Shown here: one piece after another, positions 28,461 through 37,695 of the stretch
Position numbering within the stretch: the first letter of the stretch is position 1
How the letters are laid out: each line of letters starts with the position of its first letter
Notes under the pieces: generated by a model
The model's input: the letters and a program-made list of their open reading frames with translations, nothing else
Database searches by the model: none
Told to the model about the DNA's origin: nothing
Assembly (NCBI GenBank): GCA_002086835.1
Contig: MVIG01000011.1
Location: 1 to 64,000 of the forward strand
Reading direction: 5' to 3'
DNA length: 64,000 nt
DNA from: Mycolicibacterium porcinum
GTDB taxonomy: Bacteria; Actinomycetota; Actinomycetes; Mycobacteriales; Mycobacteriaceae
Position numbers and translations under genes: made by a program

Positions 28461-29002
28461 TCGCCGGCCCCCTTCCCGGTTTCTCCCGACAGTTCCAATT
28501 CACGTCGGTTTGGAGGTGAAAACTCCACTTGCACAACAGCTTTGGCGATGTCGGCAAGGGCAAGTTCGCGGACGGCCAGATCCCGCCCTTCTGGCACCAC
28601 GACTTTGAGCACCGTGCCGTCGGTTTCCCCGAGCCGGCCGGTGAAGACCGAGCCGTCGGTCAGCGTCAATTCAGCCTTGCGCCCACGGGCGCGGCGAAAA
28701 TGCTTGGCCTGCGTCAGCGGGCGGTCCACCCCCGGCGAGGTGACGTCGAGCACATACGGCGTGTCGCCCTGCGCCAACTGGTCGAGCAGTTCCGAGGCCG
28801 TCCGCGCCAGCGCTGCCAGGGAATCGAGATCGAGGCCCTCGTCGGCGTCGGCGATAACGGTGATGCGGGGCGGGCGAGCGGCCGCGTCGACCACGACATC
28901 ATCGATTTCATAACCGGCGCGCGCGAACTCGCCGTCAAGTAGCTCGATCACCTGCGTCTGCGACGGCATATCCGCAGACCGCAACTTTGGATCCGGTGCC
29001 AC
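28457..29002 (-). CDS. rimP: Ribosome maturation factor RimP
   Basis: A 30S assembly factor of about 181 residues with the RimP N-domain ([22 protein letters not shown], then [13 protein letters not shown]) and the C-terminal SH3-like domain ([23 protein letters not shown]). The GTG at 29002 is chosen because a GAGGAG site lies 6 bases upstream. An internal ATG at 28969 would remove only non-conserved residues. It is the first gene of the nusA-infB operon. Confidence 0.93.
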   Translation of the reverse strand: MAPDPKLRSADMPSQTQVIELLDGEFARAGYEIDDVVVDAAARPPRITVIADADEGLDLDSLAALARTASELLDQLAQGDTPYVLDVTSPGVDRPLTQAKHFRRARGRKAELTLTDGSVFTGRLGETDGTVLKVVVPEGRDLAVRELALADIAKAVVQVEFSPPNRRELELSGETGKGAGE

Positions 29003-29040
29003 GGCGAGCTCCTCATCTTGAATTGTCTCCGACACAAATC

Positions 29041-29087
29041 CCAGGGCCAGCGACCTGGTTCGGCCCTGGAATCGCCTATTCACGATA
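29041..29087 (-). promoter_or_regulatory. rimP-nusA-infB operon leader: -10 element and hairpin
   Basis: On the minus strand a candidate -10 TATCGT lies at 29082-29087 and would start transcription near 29075. The leader then immediately forms a perfect 8-bp stem (29062-29069 paired with 29041-29048) around a 13-nt loop, ending about 38 bases before the rimP GTG. The stem has no U-tract. It could stabilise the message or be a site for autogenous control by NusA or ribosome assembly factors. Confidence 0.45.
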
Positions 29088-29202
29088 CGCCAGGCCCGCC
29101 TCAGCAACGGTCAATCGCAACTTGGTGCGTGGCGAATGTCGTCGCCCCGGCGCGCGCCGGCCGGTCGGCGTGGCGTCAGACCGGTGCGGCAGCAATGGCA
29201 GG

Positions 29203-29742
29203 ATGTTCACCGTGCCGAGCGCCCATGCAGACATCAGCCGGCGGCGCGTACTGCTCTCGGCCGCGGCCCTTGCCCTGTTGGGCGCCACCGCCGCCGCATG
29301 CGGTACGACGCTGCCCCAGCCCGAAGTGGACGACTTGACCGAGCAGTGGGACCGCGCGCGGGCCGACAGTGCGCTGGCCGCCGATGCGGCAGCCGCCCAG
29401 CCCCCACAGGCGGCGGCGACCCGCACCCTGAACGCGGTCGCGGGCGATCGCGCCGCGCACGCCAAGGCCCTGGCCGAGGAGCTGACCCGGATGACGGGTT
29501 CAGCCCCCGCGGACACCGCCACCAGCACCACCGCCCCGCGGAGCACGACCAAGACCATCCCGGGCACCCAGGCAGGCGCGTCCGCCCCCGGCGTCGACGA
29601 CGTGGTCAACGCGCTCAAAGAGTCCGCGGACCGCGCCGCGGGTCTGGCCCGCACGCTCTCCGGGTATCGCGCCGGCCTGCTCGGATCGATCGCCGCCTCG
29701 TGCACGGCGGCCTACACCGTCGCGCTGGGAGGTGCACAGTGA
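29203..29742 (+). CDS. Ala-rich exported protein, Rv2843-like
   Basis: A 179-residue protein with an N-terminal SRRRVLLSAAALALLGATAAACG sequence, a twin-arginine-like or Sec lipoprotein signal ending in a lipobox-like AAC, followed by an alanine-rich helical domain with a disordered Ser/Thr/Pro segment. Position between rimP and proS and coupling to the next gene match M. tuberculosis Rv2843/Rv2844. The start may be ATG 29203 or GTG 29212. Function is unknown. It is probably a lipoprotein facing the periplasm. Confidence 0.75.
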   Translation: MFTVPSAHADISRRRVLLSAAALALLGATAAACGTTLPQPEVDDLTEQWDRARADSALAADAAAAQPPQAAATRTLNAVAGDRAAHAKALAEELTRMTGSAPADTATSTTAPRSTTKTIPGTQAGASAPGVDDVVNALKESADRAAGLARTLSGYRAGLLGSIAASCTAAYTVALGGAQ

Positions 29743-30218
29743 CCTCACCGGGACCACGCTCGACCACCTCGCCCAGCCGTCCGACCACCGCGGCCGATGC
29801 CGCCCTGTTCGACGCCGTGGCCGTCGAGCACGGGGCCATCTACGGCTACGGGCTGGTGTCGGCCCATTCGACGGCCGAGGACAACGCCCTGGTGGCCACG
29901 GCGATGGCCGAGCACCGGGCGCGGCGTGAATCCGCCATCAGCATGCTCGAAGCCCGCTCGGTGACCCCGCCACTGCCCGCGGCCGGATATCAGCTGCCCG
30001 CGCCGGTGACCGACCCGGCCGACGCCGCCAACCTGGCGATCCGCATGGAAGAGGACACCTCGGTGGCCTGGCGTGCGGTGCTCGAACAGGCCACCAGCGC
30101 CGAGGACCGCGCATTCGCGGTGACCGCGCTGTCGGAGACTGCCGTGACGGCGGCCAGATGGCGCGCGATCGTGAACGCCTGGCCAGTTACGGTCGCATTC
30201 CCCGGCGGGGGCGAATAA
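29739..30218 (+). CDS. DUF4439 (ferritin-like fold) protein, Rv2844-like
   Basis: A 159-residue helical protein: AALFDAVAVEHGAIYGYGLVSAHST, then MAEHRARRESAISML and ANLAIRMEEDTSVAWRAVLEQA. This is the DUF4439 pattern, predicted to adopt a ferritin-like four-helix bundle with Glu/His-containing helices (EHG, EHR). Metal binding is possible but not shown. The GTG start overlaps the preceding stop (GTGA), so the two proteins probably work together. Confidence 0.75.
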   Translation: MTSPGPRSTTSPSRPTTAADAALFDAVAVEHGAIYGYGLVSAHSTAEDNALVATAMAEHRARRESAISMLEARSVTPPLPAAGYQLPAPVTDPADAANLAIRMEEDTSVAWRAVLEQATSAEDRAFAVTALSETAVTAARWRAIVNAWPVTVAFPGGGE

Positions 30219-30248
30219 CCGGCGCAGCACTCGCCGCTTTCCACCCGA

Positions 30249-30277
30249 GGGCTGCTGCCCGTGATCGGCAGCAGCCC
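30249..30277. terminator. Perfect 11-bp stem-loop between convergent genes
   Basis: GGGCTGCTGCC (30249-30259) pairs perfectly with GGCAGCAGCCC (30267-30277) around a 7-nt loop. It lies between the DUF4439 stop (30218) and the proS stop (30330), so it can terminate both. No U-run follows on either strand, as is common for mycobacterial terminators. Confidence 0.75.
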
Positions 30278-30329
30278 CGGCGTAGAAGTCGACGTCTCCG
30301 GGAGGCGATCAAGAAGCCGATCGATTCGC

Positions 30330-32090
30330 TCAGCCGGCGGTGAGCGCCGCCGAGATCTCGGTCGCCGCATCGTCGACGGCGATCTCGCGGTTCTCACCCG
30401 TGAACCGGTTGCGCAGTTCCACCACGCCGTCGGAGAAGCCGCGCCCGACCACCACGATCCACGGCATGCCCAGCAACTCGGCGTCCTTGAACTTCACGCC
30501 CGGCGAAGCCTTGCGATCGTCGAACAGCACCTCGTGACCGAGCCGGTCCAGGGCGGCCACGAGTTCGGTCGCCCCGGTCCGCGCGGCGTCGTCCTTGTTG
30601 GCCACGACCACATGCACGTCGAACGGCGCGACCGACGCCGGCCAGCGCAGGCCCAGATCGTCGTGTTGTTGTTCGGCGATCACCGCGACCATGCGGGATA
30701 CGCCGATGCCGTACGAGCCCATCGTGAGCCGCACCGGCTTGCCGTCCTCGCCGAGCACGTCGGCGGTGAAGGCGTCGGCGTACTTGCGACCCAGCTGGAA
30801 GATGTGTCCGATCTCGATACCGCGCGCCGAGGTCAGCACGCCGGCACCATCCGGTGACGGGTCACCGTCGCGGATCTCGGCCGCCTCGATGGTGCCGTCC
30901 GGGGTGAAGTCACGGCCGGCGACGAGGCCCACGACGTGCTTGTTCGGTGCGTCGGCGCCGGTGATCCAGGCCGTCCCGTCCACCACGCGTGGATCGACCA
31001 GGTAACGAACCCCGTTGTCCAACAACGCCTTCGGGCCCACATAGCCCTTGACCAGGAACGGGTTCTTGGTGAAGTCGGCGTCATCGAGCAGTGCGAACTC
31101 GGCCGGCTCCAGCGCGGCGCCGAGGCGCTTCTCGTCGACCTCGCGATCACCGGGCACGCCAACGGCCAGCAGCTCCCATTCGCCGCCGGGCTCACGGGTC
31201 TTGAGCAGGACGTTCTTCAGGGTGTCGGCGGCGGTCACCTCACGCTCCGAGAACTGCGGCAGCTCAGCAGAATTGGCCCAGTCGACCAGTGTCGCGATGG
31301 TCGGGGTGTCCGGGGTGTCATACACCTGCGCCTCGGGCTGCCCCTCGATCGGCAGGGGCGCCGGGGCCCGGGTGATCACGGCTTCGACGTTGGCGGCGTA
31401 CCCGGAATCCAGGCAACGCACGAACGTGTCCTCGCCGACCTCGCTCTCGGCCAGGAACTCCTCCGACGCACTGCCACCCATCGCACCCGAGACCGCCGAC
31501 ACGATGACGTAGCGCACGCCGAGGCGCCCGAAGATTCTCTGGTAGGCCTCGCGGTGGGCGTGATAGGCGTTCTTGAGGCCGTCCTCGTCCACGTCGAACG
31601 AGTACGAGTCCTTCATCACGAATTCGCGGCCGCGCAGGATGCCCGCACGCGGGCGCGCCTCGTCGCGGTACTTGGTCTGGACCTGGTACAGGATGGCCGG
31701 GAAATCCTTGTAGGAGGAGTACTCCCCCTTGACCGTCAGCGTGAAGATCTCCTCGTGCGTCGGCCCGAGCAGATAGTCGTTGCCGCGGCGGTCCTGCAGC
31801 CGGAACAGGGTGTCGCCGTACTCGGTCCACCGGTTGGTGGTCTCGTAGGGCCCACGCGGCAGCAGCGCGGGCAGCAGGATCTCCTGGCCGCCGATCGCGT
31901 TCATCTCTTCCCGCACGATCGTCTCGATCCGGCGCAACACCCGCAGCCCCAGCGGCAGCCAGCTGTAGATGCCGGGGCCGACCGGACGGACATAGCCGGC
32001 CCGGATCAGCAACTTGTGGCTGGGCACCTCGGCATCAGCGGGGTCGTCGCGGAGGGTTCTCAGGAACAGCTCGGACATGCGGGTGATCAC
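30330..32090 (-). CDS. proS: Prolyl-tRNA synthetase (bacterial type)
   Basis: Class II aminoacyl-tRNA synthetase of 586 residues charging tRNA-Pro. Motif 2 and its surroundings ([27 protein letters not shown]), the YbaK-like editing insertion between motifs 2 and 3 and the C-terminal anticodon-binding domain ([22 protein letters not shown]) are all present. The GTG at 32090 gives the N-terminus [20 protein letters not shown], conserved in mycobacteria, and is preferred to a TTG nine bases upstream. Confidence 0.97.
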   Translation of the reverse strand: MITRMSELFLRTLRDDPADAEVPSHKLLIRAGYVRPVGPGIYSWLPLGLRVLRRIETIVREEMNAIGGQEILLPALLPRGPYETTNRWTEYGDTLFRLQDRRGNDYLLGPTHEEIFTLTVKGEYSSYKDFPAILYQVQTKYRDEARPRAGILRGREFVMKDSYSFDVDEDGLKNAYHAHREAYQRIFGRLGVRYVIVSAVSGAMGGSASEEFLAESEVGEDTFVRCLDSGYAANVEAVITRAPAPLPIEGQPEAQVYDTPDTPTIATLVDWANSAELPQFSEREVTAADTLKNVLLKTREPGGEWELLAVGVPGDREVDEKRLGAALEPAEFALLDDADFTKNPFLVKGYVGPKALLDNGVRYLVDPRVVDGTAWITGADAPNKHVVGLVAGRDFTPDGTIEAAEIRDGDPSPDGAGVLTSARGIEIGHIFQLGRKYADAFTADVLGEDGKPVRLTMGSYGIGVSRMVAVIAEQQHDDLGLRWPASVAPFDVHVVVANKDDAARTGATELVAALDRLGHEVLFDDRKASPGVKFKDAELLGMPWIVVVGRGFSDGVVELRNRFTGENREIAVDDAATEISAALTAG

Positions 32091-32114
32091 AGGCGACAAC
32101 CTTAAGGCGTGTCG

Positions 32115-32783
32115 TCAGTCACGGCCCTGCCAGGTACAGATGCAGGCCTCGTTGCCCTCCGCATCGGCCAGCACCCAGAAGCGCGGGGCCACGCGGTCAC
32201 TGAGCAATCTGCCGCCGGCGGCCAGCGCCGCGTCGACTCGGGCCTGCGCGGCATCGTGGGTGACGTCGATGTCGAGGTGGATTCGGTTGCGCTGGGTCCT
32301 GGGTGCATCCATCTGCTGAAACCAGATGGCCGGACCGCGGCCGAACGGGTCGACGAGTCCGGCGTTGAGGTCCGCATTTCCGGGCTCATCGACATAGCCG
32401 GTGACGGCCTTCCAGAACGGGCGCACGGCGCCGATGTCGAGCGCGTCGATCGCGATCTCGAAGGCCTGGATGGCCCCGGCGCCGGTGGTCAGCTCGAAAC
32501 CATGCGCCGCCAGCGCCTCTGACAGCTCGCGGGCCAGTTCCAGGTCCCGCTCGGTCAGTGCATGCGCGTCGCGCGTGCGCAGGCGCAGCACGGCCCGGTC
32601 GGATCGGATGTCGATCGAAAGGTGGCCTGACGCGTCACGGCCGGCCGCGCGCACCGCGTGGGAGGCCGCGGCAACCGCGTCGGCCATCGACGGCACCAGC
32701 ACTTCGGTGTAGACGGCGCCGAGGACCAGGCGCCAGCCCAGCGGGCCGACGGCCCCGGAGATGTCCTGGCGATTCATCGGCAT
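32115..32783 (-). CDS. PCD-like domain fused to VOC/glyoxalase domain
   Basis: A 222-residue protein. The N-terminal ~100 residues follow the pterin-4a-carbinolamine dehydratase pattern (HLSIDIRSDRAVLRLRTRDAHALTERDLELAREL), but the paired catalytic histidines of true PCD enzymes are reduced to one (SGHLS). The C-terminal half is a glyoxalase_6/VOC domain (DIGAVRPFWKAVTGY, then RNRIHLDIDV and RFWVLADAEGNEACICTWQ). It is probably not an active PCD. Substrate is unknown. It lies between proS and efpA on the same strand. Confidence 0.78.
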   Translation of the reverse strand: MPMNRQDISGAVGPLGWRLVLGAVYTEVLVPSMADAVAAASHAVRAAGRDASGHLSIDIRSDRAVLRLRTRDAHALTERDLELARELSEALAAHGFELTTGAGAIQAFEIAIDALDIGAVRPFWKAVTGYVDEPGNADLNAGLVDPFGRGPAIWFQQMDAPRTQRNRIHLDIDVTHDAAQARVDAALAAGGRLLSDRVAPRFWVLADAEGNEACICTWQGRD

Positions 32784-32798
32784 CGATCTGACCAGCCG

Positions 32799-34319
32799 TC
32801 AGTCGAGCTCGAGCTCTCCGGAATCGATGGCGTCCTTGACCTCCTGGGCGTGGGCCACCTGTTCAGAGGTGTAGCCGATGAACAGCGCCGCCAGACCGAC
32901 CAGTACCGCGACCGCGGCCACCCACAACAGCCCGTAGGTGTAGCCCGCGTCGAGGGCCGCCAGTTGCGGACCGTTCATGTCCTTGACCGGGCCGGTGACC
33001 CCGCCCAGGTACAGGGTGCGGGACGTGATGACGGCCTGGATGATCGCCAGCACCAGCGGACCGCCGAGGTTCTGGAGCATCAGGGCGATGGCCGAGGCCG
33101 GGCCGATGCGGTCGAAGCCGACACCGGCGATCGCGGCCAGGGTCAGCGGCACCACGATCATGCCGATGCCGATGCCGCCGATGGTGATCGGAACCACGAG
33201 GTTCGGAAAGTACGGGATGCCGGCGTGCAGGGTCGAGCCGTAGAGCATCGCGCCGAGCACCAGGATTCCGCCCGCGATGACCACGATGCGGGGCTGGAAG
33301 AACCGGACGATCTGGGAGGACGCGCCAAGGCCGATGCCCATGCCGATCACGAACGGGATGAAGCCGATGCCGGCGTGCAGGGCGCTGTAGCCGAGGATGT
33401 CCTGCACGTACAGGCCGATCAGCACGGTGAGGGTGAACAGCACGCCGCCCGCCAGGAAGATCGCCGCGAACGTGGCGACCCGGTTGCGCTCGTGGAACAG
33501 GTCGAACGGCACCACCGGGTTCTCGGCGCTGCGCTCGGCGATCAGGAACGCGATGCCGAACACGGCGGCCGCGGCGCCGGAACCGAGCGTGACCGGCGCC
33601 AGCCAGCCGCTCTCCGGGCCCTGGGTGAAGGCGAACACCGCGGCCGTGCAGGCCAGGGTCGCCAGCAGGGCGCCCGCGGCGTCGAGCTTCATGCGTTCGC
33701 GGTTGGTCTCACGCAGTGCGGTGCGGGCCAGGTAGAGCATCACCAGCCCGATCGGCACGTTGACCAGGAATGCCAGCCGCCAGGACACCTCGGTGAGCGC
33801 ACCACCGACGACCAGGCCCATCACCGAGCCGATGGCCGTCATGGCACCGAACACCGCGGTGGCCAGGTTGCGGGCCGGGCCCTTCGGGAACGTCGTCGCG
33901 ACGAGCGCGAGGCCGGTGGGCGAGGCGATCGCCGCCCCGACCCCCTGCAGCAGCCGGGCGGTCACCAGAGTCGCCTCGTTCCAGGCGATGCCGCACAGGA
34001 TCGAGGCGATCGTGAACAACGCGACGCCGACGATGAAAGTGCGCTTGCGGCCGATGGTGTCGCCGAGGCGTCCGCCGAGCAGCATCAGTCCGCCGAAGGT
34101 GAGGACATAGGCGGTGATGACCCAGCTACGTCCGGCGTCGGACAGGCCGAGCTCGTCCTGGATGCGTGGCAACGCGACGATCGCGACCGTGCTGTCCATC
34201 GTGGCCAGCAGCTGCATACCGCCGATCGCGATCACAGCGGAAAGGAAGCCCCAGGACGGGAACCAGGACGGGAGGCGGGCGGCGAGGCCCTGGCGCTCTG
34301 CGTCGTTGAGTGCCGTCAT
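32799..34319 (-). CDS. efpA: EfpA-family MFS exporter
   Basis: A 506-residue DHA2-type major facilitator with about 14 membrane helices. It carries the loop 2-3 motif GGRLGDTIGRKRTF, the DSTVAIVALPRIQDELG first-helix region and a motif C-like segment in TM5. M. tuberculosis EfpA (Rv2846c), also next to proS, is an essential exporter linked to drug tolerance and lipid transport. A 16-bp palindrome covers its promoter, suggesting repressor control. Confidence 0.92.
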   Translation of the reverse strand: MTALNDAERQGLAARLPSWFPSWGFLSAVIAIGGMQLLATMDSTVAIVALPRIQDELGLSDAGRSWVITAYVLTFGGLMLLGGRLGDTIGRKRTFIVGVALFTIASILCGIAWNEATLVTARLLQGVGAAIASPTGLALVATTFPKGPARNLATAVFGAMTAIGSVMGLVVGGALTEVSWRLAFLVNVPIGLVMLYLARTALRETNRERMKLDAAGALLATLACTAAVFAFTQGPESGWLAPVTLGSGAAAAVFGIAFLIAERSAENPVVPFDLFHERNRVATFAAIFLAGGVLFTLTVLIGLYVQDILGYSALHAGIGFIPFVIGMGIGLGASSQIVRFFQPRIVVIAGGILVLGAMLYGSTLHAGIPYFPNLVVPITIGGIGIGMIVVPLTLAAIAGVGFDRIGPASAIALMLQNLGGPLVLAIIQAVITSRTLYLGGVTGPVKDMNGPQLAALDAGYTYGLLWVAAVAVLVGLAALFIGYTSEQVAHAQEVKDAIDSGELELD

Positions 34320-34335
34320 AGGGGGTCACCTTACC

Positions 34336-34351
34336 GGAATCTTAAGAATCC
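34336..34351 (-). promoter_or_regulatory. Palindromic operator over the efpA promoter
   Basis: GGAATCTTAAGAATCC is a 16-bp palindrome with one mismatched pair, in the 33-bp gap between cysG and efpA. On the minus strand it contains TAAGAT (34338-34343), a TANNNT -10 element placed about 19 bases upstream of the efpA ATG. A dimeric repressor here would block efpA. The regulator is unknown. Confidence 0.5.
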
Positions 34352-34352
34352 T

Positions 34353-35597
34353 TTAACCGGCGAAGGCGGCCACAGGCCCGATCACGATGATCGCCGGAGG
34401 TCGAATACCGTCCGCCCGGATCCGCTCGGGCGCGTCGCCGAGCGTGGCCCGCAGCGTGCGCTGCGCGACAGTCGTGCCGTGCTGCACCACCAGAACCGGC
34501 GTATCCGCAGGTCGGCCGCCATCCAGGAGGGCCTTGGTGAAGAGCTCGATGCGTTCGACTGCCATCAGCAGCACGATCGTGCCGGTCATCGCCGCCAGCG
34601 CATTCCAATTCACTAACGATTCGGGGTGACCAGGCGCAACATGGCCGCTGACCACCACGAACTCGTGGGTCATGCCCCGGTGGGTGACCGGAACCCCGGC
34701 CAGGGCGGGTACCGATATGGCGCTTGTCACACCCGGAACCACGGTGACGGGGATGCCGGCCTCGGTGCACGCCAGAACCTCTTCGTAGCCGCGGGCGAAG
34801 ACGAAGGGGTCGCCACCTTTGAGGCGGACGACGAACTTGCCCGCGCGGGCCCGGTCCACCAGCAGCTGGTTGATCGCCTCCTGCGCCATCGCCCGCCCGT
34901 ACGGGATCTTCGCCGCATCGATGACCTCGACGTGGGGCCCTAGTTCGGCCAGCAACTCCTGGGGCGCCAGCCGGTCGGCGACGACGACGTCGGCGCGGGC
35001 CAGCAGGCGCCGTCCGCGCACGGTGATCAGCTCGGGGTCCCCGGGGCCGCCGCCGACGAGGGCCACGCCCGTGGGTGCCTCCCCCGGCTCCGCGCCGGAG
35101 CCGGTCAGCAGGCCGCGCTGGAGCGCTTCGTGGATGGCGGTGCGGATGGCCGCCGAGCGACGGTGCTCGCCGCCGGCGAGGACGCCCACCGAGAGGCCGT
35201 CGGAATCGAATGTCGCCGGGGTCACCGCGGATCCGTCGCGGGCGATGTCGGCGCGAACGCAGAAGATGCGCCGCTCGTCGGCTTCGGCGGCGATGGCGGC
35301 GTTGACCTCGTGATCGTCGGTGGCCGCCAGCACATACCAGGCCCCGTCGAGGTCCCCGGCCCGGAAGTCGCGCAGCTGCAAGGTGATCCCCGGATCGTCG
35401 TGCGACAGCGCCTCCACCGCGGGGCTGGCCGCCCGGGCGATCACGTGTACGTCGGCGCCGTGGGCGATCAGCAGGGGCAGCCGGCGTTGCGCGACGGTTC
35501 CGCCGCCGACGACGACGACCTTCTTGCCCGACAGGCGCAGGCCGACGAGGTAGGCATTCTCGGAGGACTCATTGCTCCTCGCGTGCGCGGTGGTCAC
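34353..35597 (-). CDS. cysG: Multifunctional siroheme/uroporphyrin-III C-methyltransferase
   Basis: A 414-residue CysG-type protein. The N-terminal Rossmann domain (KVVVVGGGTVAQRRLPLL) is the precorrin-2 dehydrogenase/ferrochelatase half. The C-terminal half is the SAM uroporphyrinogen-III methyltransferase (VALVGGGPGDPELITVRGRRLL, then VVADRLAPQELL and RLKGGDPFVFARG). It makes precorrin-2, siroheme or both. The GTG start overlaps the cobB stop by GTGA, linking it to cobalamin genes. Confidence 0.93.
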   Translation of the reverse strand: MTTAHARSNESSENAYLVGLRLSGKKVVVVGGGTVAQRRLPLLIAHGADVHVIARAASPAVEALSHDDPGITLQLRDFRAGDLDGAWYVLAATDDHEVNAAIAAEADERRIFCVRADIARDGSAVTPATFDSDGLSVGVLAGGEHRRSAAIRTAIHEALQRGLLTGSGAEPGEAPTGVALVGGGPGDPELITVRGRRLLARADVVVADRLAPQELLAELGPHVEVIDAAKIPYGRAMAQEAINQLLVDRARAGKFVVRLKGGDPFVFARGYEEVLACTEAGIPVTVVPGVTSAISVPALAGVPVTHRGMTHEFVVVSGHVAPGHPESLVNWNALAAMTGTIVLLMAVERIELFTKALLDGGRPADTPVLVVQHGTTVAQRTLRATLGDAPERIRADGIRPPAIIVIGPVAAFAG

Positions 35598-36955
35598 CCG
35601 CCGAGCTTAGTGGTTGCTGCCGCGGTGACGAACCGGGTGATGGCCCCTGGGTGCGCCGCCGGGTGCGTGTGCAGGTACCCGGCGTGCACGCCACGCTGTA
35701 CCGCGCCGTCGCGCCGAGCCGCCTGCCCGGGACCGGCGAACGCCCACGCCGGCGGCAGCTCCTCGGCGAATTCCACTGCAGTCCGGTGGAATTCGTGTCC
35801 GGTAACACGATCACCGGCTGCGTGCAGGCTCGAGTCGGCAACCGCGACGGCGTCCCGGTAGCCCAGCGTGAGCCGTTCGGTGAACCGCGCCGAGCCGGCC
35901 AGCACACCACACATCGGTGTCCCGTCGAGATCGTCGACCAGATAGGTGAGGCCCGCACACTCGGCATGGACGGGGGCGCCGCGGGAAGCCAGATCCCTGA
36001 TCTGCTGGCGGACAAGATCGTTGGCCGACAGTTCGGCGGTGAACTGTTCGGGGAACCCGCCGGGCAGCACCAGCGCGTCCGCACCGGCAGGCAAAGGCTC
36101 GGCCAGCGGGTCGAACTCGGCGACCCGCGCACCGGCCCCGCGCAGCAGCTCGGCGTGCTCGGCGTAGCTGAAGCTGAACGCCTTGCCCGCGGCCAGGGCC
36201 ACCGTGACATCAGTCACCGATTCGGACACCGGACTCCACGGGTCGGCCGTGACGTGGGCGGTGGATGCGGCCACCACCGCTCCGAGATCGACGTGCCGGG
36301 CCACCAGAGCGGTCATGGCGGCCACCGCGTCACGCGCCTGCCTGCCGTGCTCGACAGCGGTGATGAGCCCGAGATGTCTTGACGGAACGGATAATTCGTC
36401 GGCCCGCGGAATCGCGCCGAGCACCACCACGCCGGCATGTTCGCAGGCCTGGCGCAACACCGCCTCGTGCCGGTCGGAACCGACCCGGTTGAGGATCACC
36501 CCGGCGATCCGCACCCCGGGGTCGAACGTGACGAACCCGTGCAGCAGCGCGGCGATGCTGTGGCTCTGCCCGCGAGCGTCGACCACCAGCACCACCGGAG
36601 CCCCCAGCAGACCCGCGACCTGGGCTGCCGAACCCCGGGGTACACCGGTCATCTGCCCTTCGATGCGGCCGTCGAACAGGCCCATGACGCCCTCGACGAC
36701 CGCGATGTCAGCACCGGTGCACCCGTGCCGGTACAGCGGGCCGATCAGATCCTCGCCGACCAGCACCGGATCCAGGTTGCGGCCCGGACGGACGGCGGCC
36801 AGGGCGTGGTAGCCGGGGTCGATGAAGTCCGGTCCGACCTTGAACGGTGCCACCGTGTGCCCGGCCTGGCGCAGCGCGCCGACCAAACCCGTTGCCACGG
36901 TGGTCTTCCCGCTGCCCGATGCCGGCGCGGCGATCACCACCGCCGGGGTGCTCAC
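35594..36955 (-). CDS. cobB: Cobyrinate / hydrogenobyrinate a,c-diamide synthase
   Basis: An ATP- and glutamine-dependent amidotransferase, 453 residues. The N-terminal P-loop domain (VIAAPASGSGKTTVATGL) is followed by a class I glutaminase-like C-terminal domain with the nucleophile Cys in GAPVHAECAGLTYL and a terminal His in VTGHEFHRT. It amidates the a and c side chains of the corrin ring. It starts with GTG and is separated from cobO by the 65-bp repeat copy 2. Confidence 0.94.
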   Translation of the reverse strand: MSTPAVVIAAPASGSGKTTVATGLVGALRQAGHTVAPFKVGPDFIDPGYHALAAVRPGRNLDPVLVGEDLIGPLYRHGCTGADIAVVEGVMGLFDGRIEGQMTGVPRGSAAQVAGLLGAPVVLVVDARGQSHSIAALLHGFVTFDPGVRIAGVILNRVGSDRHEAVLRQACEHAGVVVLGAIPRADELSVPSRHLGLITAVEHGRQARDAVAAMTALVARHVDLGAVVAASTAHVTADPWSPVSESVTDVTVALAAGKAFSFSYAEHAELLRGAGARVAEFDPLAEPLPAGADALVLPGGFPEQFTAELSANDLVRQQIRDLASRGAPVHAECAGLTYLVDDLDGTPMCGVLAGSARFTERLTLGYRDAVAVADSSLHAAGDRVTGHEFHRTAVEFAEELPPAWAFAGPGQAARRDGAVQRGVHAGYLHTHPAAHPGAITRFVTAAATTKLGG

Positions 36956-36959
36956 CTCA

Positions 36960-37024
36960 GCACCGCGAGCGTGCGTGTCTGCTGCCCGACACGCCGCGAA
37001 ACCGCAGCACTATGCGCACACTCA
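36960..37024 (+). repeat. 65-bp dispersed intergenic repeat, copy 2
   Basis: This element is the second copy of the one at 21212-21276 (80 percent identical, no gaps). Its inverted repeat is imperfect here: GAGCGTGCG (36967-36975) against CGCACACTC (37015-37023). It occupies most of the 91-bp gap between cobO and cobB inside a leftward gene set, where a folded transcript could alter expression of cobB relative to cobO. Confidence 0.75.
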
Positions 37025-37046
37025 GCGTCCGCGAGCATGCCGAAAA

Positions 37047-37661
37047 TCACCACTCGATGCCCTTCTGGCCCTTGCGGCCGGCATCCATCGGATGCTTTAT
37101 CTTGGTCATCTCGGTCACCAGGTCCGCGGCGTCGATCAGGGCCTGCGGGGCGTCACGGCCGGTGATCACCACGTGCTGGGTACCCGGCCGAGTGCTGAGC
37201 ACGCCGACCACCTCATCCACGTCCACCCAGCCCCACTTGAGCGGATAGGTGAACTCGTCGAGCACGTAGAAGTCGTGACGTTCGTCGGCCAGCCGGCGCT
37301 TGATCTCGGCCCAGCCGTCGGCAGCCGCGGCGGCATGGTCGACGTCGCTGCCGGGTTTGCGGGTCCAGGACCAGCCCGAGCCCATCTTGTGCCATTCGAC
37401 CGGACCGCCGGCCCCGTGCTCATCGTGCAGCCGGCCGAGTTGGTTGAACACGGCCTCCTCTCCGACCTTCCACTTCGCGCTCTTGACGAACTGGAACACC
37501 GCCACCGAGAAGCCCTGGTTCCAGGCCCGCAGCGCCATCCCGAAGGCCGCGGTGGACTTGCCCTTCCCCGGCCCGGTGTGCACGGCGAGCAGCGGCGCGT
37601 TGCGGCGCGCCTTGGTGGTCAGGCCGTCGTCGGGAACGGTGAGCGGCTGTCCCTGTGGCAT
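37047..37661 (-). CDS. cobO: Cob(I)yrinic acid a,c-diamide adenosyltransferase
   Basis: A 204-residue CobO/BtuR-type ATP:corrinoid adenosyltransferase. The inverted P-loop GPGKGKST is at residues 30-37, followed by FQFVKSAKWKVGE and the conserved DFYVLDEFTYPLKWGWVD. It adds the 5'-deoxyadenosyl ligand to cobalt. It follows the chelatase gene in the same direction by 34 bp. Confidence 0.95.
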   Translation of the reverse strand: MPQGQPLTVPDDGLTTKARRNAPLLAVHTGPGKGKSTAAFGMALRAWNQGFSVAVFQFVKSAKWKVGEEAVFNQLGRLHDEHGAGGPVEWHKMGSGWSWTRKPGSDVDHAAAAADGWAEIKRRLADERHDFYVLDEFTYPLKWGWVDVDEVVGVLSTRPGTQHVVITGRDAPQALIDAADLVTEMTKIKHPMDAGRKGQKGIEW

Positions 37662-37695
37662 GGGCGGTCCTTCCTGCGCAGAATCTCGAGCCAGG

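Noticed and set aside
32658..34616. 650-codon plus-strand open frame antisense to efpA and the VOC gene
   Set aside because: Composition is dominated by Arg, Asp, His and Gln, as expected from the complement of hydrophobic membrane codons. No domain is recognisable.
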